This document shows positions 23,655 to 33,700 of a DNA stretch of 64,000 nt, piece after piece. The DNA is taken from positions 52,366,374 through 52,430,373 of the forward strand of contig NC_080082.1 in assembly GCF_949987535.1 (NCBI RefSeq), in the 5' to 3' direction. Within the stretch, counting starts at the first letter, position 1, and each line of letters opens with the position of its first letter. The notes beneath the pieces were generated by a model. That model saw nothing but the letters and a program-made list of their open reading frames with translations, did not search any database and was not told where the DNA came from. A program made the position numbers and the translations under genes. This DNA comes from Balaenoptera acutorostrata. Its lineage: Eukaryota > Chordata > Mammalia > Artiodactyla > Balaenopteridae.

Positions 23655-24707
23655 CAGAGGGGTCAGGCCCAGTTTAATACACGGAACAAGTTAATTCACA
23701 GCAGAGGCAGGCAATAAAGGAGACTCGTTTACAAGGGGGGACACGCCTGGATTGGGGGAGACCCCCCAAACCCACCACCTCCCCCACTTGCAGTCTCAAT
23801 TTCCCTTTTTTTTTTAAACCCGAACAACAAACACACACAACCACAAGAAACAACCACGCCCCCTTGCGACCCGAAAATGGCCAGCGAGGGTGGCAGGGGG
23901 CAGCCCGGCCAGGCCGGTAGGGAATCGGGGCGGGGGGAGGAGGAAAATCTAGTCCGTTGCAGAGTCTGTGCTTCTCATTCCAGCAGGCGCTGGGCAGGGG
24001 CCCGCCTTGCCAAGGCAGGCACGGAGTGGGCTCGGGGCGGGGCTCTCAGGGAGGGAGCAGGAACGGAGTTCAAAACCGTGGTTCACATCATGCAGTATCC
24101 ACAGTGGGCACCAAGAGAGGGCGGGGGGTGGACACCACACCCACCTGCCCTGGGCACAAGGGGGGAATGGTGCCCACCTTGGGTGGGGAGGTGGGAGAGC
24201 TGCAACTCCAGGGACTGGGGGGGAGGAGCCGCCAGGCAGGAAACTGGCGGAGACTGGTGCCCAGTAGATGCGCTCAGCAGTGCCCCCTCCACCCAGCCAG
24301 ACCTTATAGGACTCTTTGTTATATATTAATTTCTTTTTTTTTTTTTTTTACTTTTTGACTTTTTCTTTAGAAAAAGGCTTTGTCCGTGCCCCCAGCTGGC
24401 ATCCACCACCCCTCGTGCCCGCCCAGAGGCGGGGTATGGCTTTGAGGGGAGCAGAAGCCCCTGGTGCCCATTTGCGAAGGGGTGAGGAAGGAGGGAGGAA
24501 GGGAGAGGACCCTGCTGGGCCCACCAACCCACAGGGCAAACATTCCACTTGCACAGAGGGGAGGGGGTGGCCCAGCCCCCTCTCAGGCTCCCCCCGCCCC
24601 CCGGCCCCTTCCACTGTGGGGCATTAAGGATGGGGAGAGACTGGAGGAGCTCCAAGAGGCAGGTAGGCAAGCATCACCCCAGAGGTCCAGGTGAGCCAGA
24701 GCCAGGC
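23655..24707 (-). other. DPF1: DPF1 3' untranslated region
   Basis: About 1.05 kb from the stop codon to a plausible ATTAAA signal. It includes A/T homopolymer runs near 24332-24350 and an A/C-rich stretch near 23820-23860. The end is inferred from the signal alone. Confidence 0.6.
23673..23678 (-). terminator. DPF1: Candidate DPF1 polyadenylation signal ATTAAA
   Basis: The minus strand reads ATTAAA here, about 1.03 kb past the stop codon. It is the second commonest polyadenylation hexamer. No AATAAA was found on the minus strand in the interval examined. Confidence 0.5.
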
Positions 24708-24778
24708 CTAGGTGAGGGTGATGTAGGCAGAGGCCTTCTCTTTCAGGTGCCGAAGACAGAGGTGACAACTCCAGCTCC
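24708..24778 (-). CDS. DPF1: DPF1 terminal coding exon
   Basis: Acceptor CGCCACAG. Encodes [20 protein letters not shown] and TLT, with TAG at 24710-24708. The CHLC pair closes PHD2. Confidence 0.96.
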
Positions 24779-27700
24779 CTGTGGCGAGGCCGGAGGACAG
24801 GGAGTTAGGCCCAGGTCTGCGCAGGGCTGCCCCGACCCCCTCCCACCCAGCGGACAGCAGGAAGACCACTGTCCAACACCGCACCCCCGTGTCGGGCCCT
24901 CCTCTTCTCTCACCTTCCGGGGGCTCCGCCATGGGGGGACTCAGGCAGTACATGTGGTAACCCCGATCGCAGTCGTCACAAAACAGCAGCTGGTCCTGGG
25001 AGGTGAGACCCGCCCAGCTGGCACCCTGGGGGCACGGGTACCAGAAACCGGGGTGGGGGGCGGGGGCAGGGGCCAGGTCAAAGGGGCTGGAGGAGGTGGT
25101 CCCTTGCAAGACAAAGGGCTCTGAGAAGGTCATCTTTGCAAAACCCTGCTGGGCGACGAGCAAAACACCCCTGAGGACTGTCAGTTTGCCGTTTGTAGTT
25201 TAGGTTTTATAGGATTCTGTGGAACACTTAAAATGACACGGAGATGGTCTGGAAGCCATGGACGTGGGTTCAGGTCCCAGCCGTACCATTTTCCTGGCTG
25301 GGTGACCTTGGGCAAGTCTAGTCCCCTCTCTGAGCTCGGTTTCTTCTCTGTGAAGTGGGAACAAGATCACCTACCTCAGGGCAGTTGGAAGGAGTCAGAG
25401 AGTGAAGAGTATTAAGTGCCGGGCTCAATTAATGGACACTAACGATAGTCATAATACAGGTTACTGGTGTTCACCAGGGAGGGGGCTCCAGGGAAAGGAG
25501 GCCGCCTGGGGGCATGTCCCGGGGAAGGGGGCGCGTGGGCACTCACGTCGTTCTCCGAGGTGCCACACAGGCTGCAGGACTTGCACTCGATGCACTGCCA
25601 GCGGTAGGTCCGCACAGCTGCCGTCATGTTCACCGTGAACTGTAAACACGAGGGGTGTCCTGGGGGCCAAGGGGCAGGGATGCGGTTAGGGGTCATCGTG
25701 CCCCTGGTGGCTGCTGACCCCCGGGGAAGCAATGGCTCAGCCCCCATCCCTAGCTCACAAGGCCCACAGCCCGACCCCACCCAGCCCACGGTGCCCAGAG
25801 CCTGTCCCGCAGGCAACGCTGCCCTGGCCACCAGTCTCCTACCCAGCCACCATGGCAACCACACTCTGCTCCCCAGGACACCATGGCAACCGCATTCCAT
25901 TACCCACGGTGCTGTGGCAACCACTTTCTACCACCCACAACACCGGGGCAGCCGTGTCCTCTTAACCACCGTGCTGAGGCAGACACATGCCATTACCCAC
26001 AGCAGAATGGCCAGCCGGTTCCACTAACCGCAGTACGTGGCAACCACAGTCTCCCAGCCACAATGCCATGGCAACTGCCTTCCACAGAGGGGTCCCCACG
26101 CCCTGGTTCCCTGCAACCCAAGCCCATTACACACGATGCCCCAGCAACCACACTGTTAACCAACATGACCGTGCAGGGTGCTAACCCACTGGTCAACCCA
26201 CCACCCCAGCACAGATGTGCAGCCACTACCCCAGGCCACAACAACCACCTTCCACTACACCCAATCGCCATGACAACCATATTTCACTACCCATAATACC
26301 ATGACAACCACAATTCATTAGCCACCGTGCTGAGGCAACCACAGTCTATTACCCACAAGTCCACCTTGGGAAACCACAGTCTATTAACCACAACTCCATG
26401 GCAATGGCAAGTGCCCTCTGTGATCCACAGCACCCAGGCAGTGGCAATCCATTGCTCGCTATCACAGCCCACTTCCCACGATGTTTTGGCCACCATCTTT
26501 CACTGTTCCCCACGCCAGATAAGCACATGCCGGTACCCACAATGCCATGACAACCACATCCCATTGTTCCCAGAGCCTCCCTGACCCCACTCAGTTTCCC
26601 ACAATCCTCAACAGTTGAGTCGGCTGTTTATCCTCAGTGCCCCTGGGATGCTCTGCATCCCCCCCCACCAGTCCTCTCACTCCTCTGCCTTCTCTCCTCC
26701 AGATCTGGACTCCTGGAGTCCTCTCCACCGCAGCCCCCAGAAACCTCAGGTGGGGGCATCACCTGATCGCCCACAGTCGGCACAGGAGATGAGGTCCTCG
26801 GGACACCCCGTCTTCTTGGAGCCACCCAGGCAGAAGTCACAGTAGCCGTTGGGGATGACAGTGCCATCAGGTGCCTTCTTGGCTGAAAGAGAGCAGGCAA
26901 GGGTTGGCATGGGCAGGCAGGGACACTCAGTCAAAGGCTGCTGCAGAAGTAGGGGCAGAGGGAGGCGTCCCTACCTGTGTGTTTCCTCTGTGCCTCAGGG
27001 ACCCAGGCCAATTCTTTGTAAAACTCTGGGGATGGGGGGACAGAAAGAGGGGCTCTCACCATAGGCAAGGCTCCACCCTGCCCCCAGCCTCAGCCCCAGG
27101 GGTGGACCCCTTCTCCAGGCATGGAGGAGGTGGGGAGAGGGAGCAGCTACCCCAAGCTGTGGCCAGTAGCAAAAGAGAGTTGGGGGATCCCAAATAATTC
27201 TCATCAGGACCCCCCCAACTCTTTGAGGACAACTGATACGTCCTCTTTATTAGGTAAAAACTTGGCAGATGCAGCTTTAGGAAGAGCCCCCTGCTTCCCC
27301 GCCCATACACACTTCTACCAGACAGCACCCCCCCCAGCTAAGCCCCGACTAAATAAAAATTAGGTGGACACCACTGGCTGAGATCTGGTATGGAAACAGA
27401 CATTCAGAAGGAAAATTCTGAACGCAGAGGTGCCTCGGTGTGTGGTGGGGATGGGATGAAGAGACTGCCCTCTCCCGCCGAGGGGTGGGTGGAAAGATGG
27501 TTTTTCCACTGGCAGAGCCTCCCCCCAAGCCTTCCCCCATCCCTCAGCTGTCAGGGTTGGCACCGGACTGGCATGGGCGGTCGCCAAGGGTTCCCAGGCC
27601 ACGGACCCTGCCCCTCGGCCAAAGCTTAGCAGAGAAGGGAGAAAGGGAGGCAGGGAGGGAGGGGAGTCATCTATCACCCCCCCTCCCCAAGCTCTAATTG

Positions 27701-30700
27701 AAACAATAAATCAGACCCAGAAATATTACGCCCGGCCAGGAGCGAGGGAGAGATGGTTGGTTGCCATGGCAACCTCAGAGCCAGCATCCCCCATGGTTGG
27801 TGGGGGGAGGGGACCGCTGAGCTGGAGATTTTCCAGAAATGTCTAATGTGCCCCCTCCCTCCCAGGCTCCTTAGCCCCCACTCCCAGGGCCCCTCACCAC
27901 CCCACGCCCTGCCCGCCTGCTCACGTTTATGGTTGTTTTTCCGGTGGAAGGGCAGGGCGTGGCGTTCGGCGTTCTCCTCCCCCTCCTCCTCAGCCAGGTG
28001 GGTGTGGGTGTAGTGGTAGCTGAGCCCTGGCCGGTTCTTATACCGTTTCCCACAGACTGGAGAGTGAGCAGGAAGGGCCGGTCAGCCCTCCCAGCCCGCC
28101 TCTGCCCTGGCCTCCAGGATCACACCTCCACCCTCTGCCAGAGGCCTGAGCATCCCCCAACCAGGGTCCAGAACAGAAGGGAGGGGGCCAGGAGGGGAGA
28201 GGTCTCTGGGCCCCACTCTCTCTCTCTTCCCCCCTCTTCAGAAAGACTCACTATCACAGACATACGGCTTGTCTCGGTCCTCCAGGGAAGCGGTGTCCTG
28301 GCGTTTCCGGAGACCCCCGATGCCATATGCCTAGGGGAAAAGTCATGAGTGAGGGGCCAAGAAAGGGAGGGAACTAAAAGAATTTTCATCATTTGGGCCT
28401 GAAAGTCAAATCACAGCTCTGCCACTTCCTAGCTGTGGGCCTTGAGTAACTCCCTTGATCTCTCCAAGGTTCAGTTTCCTCATCCGTGACACAGGTATGA
28501 AGCTAGTTCTAACCCACTGTACAATCTCTGTTTTGCAAATGGTTTAATAGACCCAAGCCTCAATTTCCTCATCTGTAAAATAGGTATAAAAATCCCCTAT
28601 CCCTTCAGGCTGCTCTGGGGATTAAATGAGGTCAAACTGGGGCAGGGTCTGAACATTGTACATACTCAATAAATGGGATCTGCATTGAGCGGAGGAGTGA
28701 TGGAGAGAAACTTTGGAGTGATACCTTTCCTTTGGCCCTGTTCTTCCTCCTGGGAATGTCATCCTCCAAGTCTTCCACTTCAAGATCATGTGGAAACTCC
28801 AGCAGCTGCTGTTTCTGGGCACCAGGAGAAGGGAGATTGGGGTTAAGAAAATGGGGTATTGTTCTGCTTTGTGGGTGGGGCGGCTCTGGGCGGACTGGAG
28901 ACTGGGGGTGTCAGGGCAAGTCAGGAGGTCTTCCAAAAAGAGATGACGTGTGGAAGAATAGAGACTTAGGATGCCCAAAGGCCCTAGGGAGCCAGGGGAG
29001 ATTTCAGAGCAGGAACAGGATGGGCCGGGGCAGGAGACAGGGGTGAGAGGGCAGCTGTGGCCCCTGGCGGGGGGGTGGGGGGATCCTACCTGGCAGTCCA
29101 TAATGGTCTCCTCCTCCTTCAGCTCTATCTTCTTCTCCCCTGTCTCAGCACACAGCAGAGCCTCAAGGACCGGCCCTTCTGGGAGGCCGCCCTCCTTCTT
29201 CAATGGCGCCTCACAGTCTGGGGACAAGGGAGGAGGGTGTCAAGTGGAGAACGTGTCCCTGGAGGACTCCTCAAACTGCCCAGATTGGAGAATCATGCTC
29301 TTTGCTAGAGGGAAGAGGCTTTCCCACACTCAACCAGCAACAGACTCAAAGATTCAACCATACACCCTTCCAACAATACTTCCATACATCCTTTCCAAGG
29401 ATGCCCAGACCCTGGGGAAGACACAGCCAGACCCTCAGAGCCACTTGGACACACTCAAGGGGAGACATGGCCAGACCCTCCTATATAACTACATACATAC
29501 ATACATGTAGGAGACCCCACCCAGACCCTCACACCTGGAGAGAACAGACACTCAAACAGGACACACATGGACATACACAGGGGACATACATACAGGTCAT
29601 CTGAGACAGCCAGACACACAAAGGAAGAGATACACCCAGACACTCAGATATACCCAGACACAAGGAGAAGACATATCCAGACCCTTGGGTACACTGGCAC
29701 ACCCAGCAACACTCCAAAAGAGAACATTAGACCACCAGATATACCCAGACCACATGGGGAAGACATAGCCAGACCCTACCAAACCCCTGAACATACTTAG
29801 GGGAGATAGACACACCTAGAGAGAGTCACTCAGGTGGATACACATACACACAGGAGAGAGAGACAGTCCCTCCAATACACATGGACCCACACAGATCCTT
29901 GGATATGCCTGGACAGGGGAAGAGAGACAGCCAGTGACTCTAATAGTACTGGACACATTCAAGAGAAGTGATAAAACCAGACACTCAGAGCAGCACACAC
30001 GTGCAAAAATACATCTAATACACCAGACAGACACTCAGGGAAGAGATTCTCCCAGACATTCCAAAGCATCTGGCGCTCAAAGGAAGAGAGAGCCGGACCC
30101 CCTGATACACCCACATCAGGAACTCCTGGACACTCTGATAGACCAGCCACACAAGTGGAAACAAACCTTCTAATACACTTGGACACACCTGAAGAAAGAC
30201 ACAGACACGGAGATACACTCTATTACAAAGGGAAAGAGTTACAACCTGACACTGATACATCCAGACACACTCAGACAAACACAGGAAGCAATACAGTCAG
30301 ATACTCTGATACATCCCAGCTCACAAGGGAAGAGATACAAAGACTGGATACACCTGGACACACATAACAGATACCACTCTGTCCTGAAATACGCCTGGGC
30401 CCAAGTAGGATAAGATACAGTCCAAAGCTCAGTCACTCAGGGAAAACTGGAGAATCTCCGGACGACACCCAGACACACAACGGCAGACACAGCCAGCCAC
30501 TCAGACACTGGCTAGGAGGGAAATAAAGGCGAATGCTCAGAGGCACACCGGCATCACCACACACTTATCAGCGTGTGCTGTGGGCACCCATGGGGGCCAC
30601 CGAAGGCACAGGACGGAGCTCCACCCACCAATCTTGTACTCGCAGGGCCGAAGTCTGGGGTCTTCCAGGATGTTGAGTCTCCGTTTCTTTCTCCAACAGC

Positions 30701-33700
30701 GGGCGGGGTAAGTGTAGATCTGTCCCGGGGCCAAACCTGGAGTGAGAAGGGCGGTAAGAACGCGGCCGCGAAGCCACCGCCCCGCCCCACCCCCAACCTC
30801 CCAGCCGTACCCGGGCCGCGGTGGGTCTTCTCCATCCAGATGTAGCAGTTGTTCTGGGCCACGCCGGTCTGCGAGTCGAGGAACGGCAGGCGCAGGCTGC
30901 GCTCGGCGCACAGGCGTGCGTTGTAGCTGCGGCAGTGCTCGATGGCTTCTCGGTAGAAGTCCTCGCCTAGGCTGCGAGGGGCGGGTAGGCGGGCGGGCAG
31001 CTGTCAGCAAGGGCAGGCGCACCGGGTCGCCCGGCACCCCTCCCCCAGCCCGCCCGTGGGGAATGGGTGGGCCGACTCCTCCAACCTCACCTCTCCCCCG
31101 CTGTCGTCGCTCCTGGACCCAGGAGCCCCCAACCCGGGACTCAAGCAGGCCTTGAGCCAAGGAGTGGATACACACAGTATAGAAACAGATAAAAATACAC
31201 CGGGACCCATCCATACAGGCACATATCCAAATACACAACACAAACAAATCGCACATAGTCACTCAGGATTCACACACAAAGAGAGACATATCCCAAGACT
31301 CACAAAGGAGAAACAGACACATCTCACATATGTGCTCACACAAACATCTACTGAAAAACACAAGTATCTCAAGTCCCATAGTGTAGAAGCAGACAGATCA
31401 CACACATATACATGCACAAATATATATATCACATATCCAAAGACACACAACATAAACAATCACCCACACAAAGACACACAACATGCAAACAGATGACACA
31501 CCACACACAGATACATCCACTTACTCATGCATCCAAAGACACACACAGATACACAAATGTTAAAAAAGAAAAAATGTTAAAAACAAACTACCCACATATG
31601 CACTTACACACATATCCAAAGACACAACACAAACAAATCACACACACACACACACACAATCCAGATACACTATACAAAGAAATCACACAGATTCACACAG
31701 GATACACACACACATTCACGAAGATACACAATATAGAAACCAACACCTAAAATACCACATACTCAAACACACAAAGATACACACATACACAACATAGAAA
31801 CAGACAAATCCACCCATAGTCACAAAAATTTGCACATAAATACATGCATACCTACATATCCAAAGACACAGAACATAAATGATGCACAGTTTCAAAGGAT
31901 ATGTACACACACTCAAAGACCAAAATATCCAAAGACACCTAGTGTAGAATGTGAAAGAAATTAAATACATATCCACACACATATCCAAAAAAAACCCAGA
32001 ACCCGAACAAGTGACACACACTCCACAACCCAAGACAAAGGTAGTGTGGGCTTCACTCAAGTTTACCAAGGCCCCCGGGCCCCCAGGCCATTTCACCCTC
32101 TCCCCAACCCCGGGGGTCGCAGGGCGGGACATGACCCCCTTTCCCGAAGAGGGCGCCAATAGGGCTCCGAGTTCCCCATACTCCGCGCTCCTCCAGGAGC
32201 AGCGCGTCGGACACGGTTCTTGCCAGAGACCCACATTCACACACATTCGCAACCCCGCGCAGCCCGGCCCACGGTGACAGCCCCCCAGACACACCATCGG
32301 CCCCACCCCCAGCCGCCACACACACACACACACACACACGCCCGCGCAGACCCGCTCGCGCGCCCTCCCCTGCCTCCCGCCGGCCCGCAGCACCTCAGGG
32401 GGCCGGGGATGACCGTGGCCATCTTGCTCCCAGGGTCCTGCCCCCAGCAGGTCCCCGCCGGGCCGGTCCTCCCAGCGCTCGGGCGGGCGCTGAGGCCGCC
32501 CATCCATTCATTCCCGGGGGGCGGGAGCACCGGGACCACAGCCAATCAGGGTGGCGGGGTGGGCCCACCCGGGCCATGCCGGGAGTGGTAGTTCCCCGCC
32601 CGGGGCTCTCGGGACCCCGCAGAGAAGCGGGTCAGAGGTGGGGCCGGAGGCACGCACAGCCACTCACGCGCGCTCACTCATGCACACCTCTTGAGTCTCA
32701 CACATGGGCCTACACTCACCCATGCACACCTGGACTCGCACACACCCACACGCGGCAGCTTACACACACATTCACACGTATACTCACAGCGTCCCACGCA
32801 GACTCACGCACACTCCCTCTCCCACACCTTCGCACAGACTCACATACATTTACACTCACACAAACACTTCAGTGCCAGGAGACTTAGAGACACCTTACAG
32901 GTGCCCACACGAACGTCCCACCAACGCGTGGCTCACTGACACCGCCCCCTCCCCCTAGTCCCTCCTAGCTCGGGGGAACCCTCTCCGGTCCCCCTCGGAG
33001 CTGTCTCTCTCACAGGGACCCCGCCCTACTCAACCCCTTCCCAGGCCTGACAGCAGCTGTGCTAGTTAGGAGATATAGCCACACCTCCTGGGTTCAAATC
33101 CTGGCTATGCCACTTGGTGGCCGTGTGACCTTGGGCAAATGACTTAACCTTTCTGGCCTCAGTTTCCTCATCTGTAAAATGCAGATGATGGCTCATTGGA
33201 TTATTGTGAGGATTAAATGAGTAAGCATGGGTAAAGTGTTTTAAAAGTTACCTGGCAAGTAGTAGGTGTTCAATAAATTCATTCATTCCACAAAGAGGAC
33301 CTGATATGTACTAAGATGTAAAATGGTGATAGCTAAACATTATTAGAAAGAATAATGCTGGGCACATAATAGATGCTTAATAAATATTTGTTGAATAGCA
33401 ATATACTGAGTAGCCACCATGTGCCAGGCACAGTTCTTTAACAGAGATTAACTCACTTGATCCTCATCCTGACCCTCCGGGGTGATATTATCATTACACC
33501 CATTTTCCAGATGAGGAGGTGAAGTCACATGCCCTCAGCTCCTGGTGGCTGTTTGAAGGTGGGACTAAGAGAAGGATTCACTCACCCAGATGTCTGTACC
33601 CAATTGGTCACCTCCTTTCTCCCACTGTCACCCACACTGACTCTACCCTAAGGGATGCCCAGAGAGGGAGCTGACCTACCAAGTCACAACAATCACCAAG

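Noticed and set aside
25840..26570. Regular 31-bp spacing that might suggest a CRISPR array
   Set aside because: This is mammalian intronic DNA; the units are continuous and diverged, without constant repeats separating unique spacers. It is a minisatellite.
29203..32277. Several open frames across the A/C-rich arrays
   Set aside because: They are Thr/His/Pro-rich translations of tandem repeats on the strand opposite to DPF1. Lack of stops follows from the base composition.
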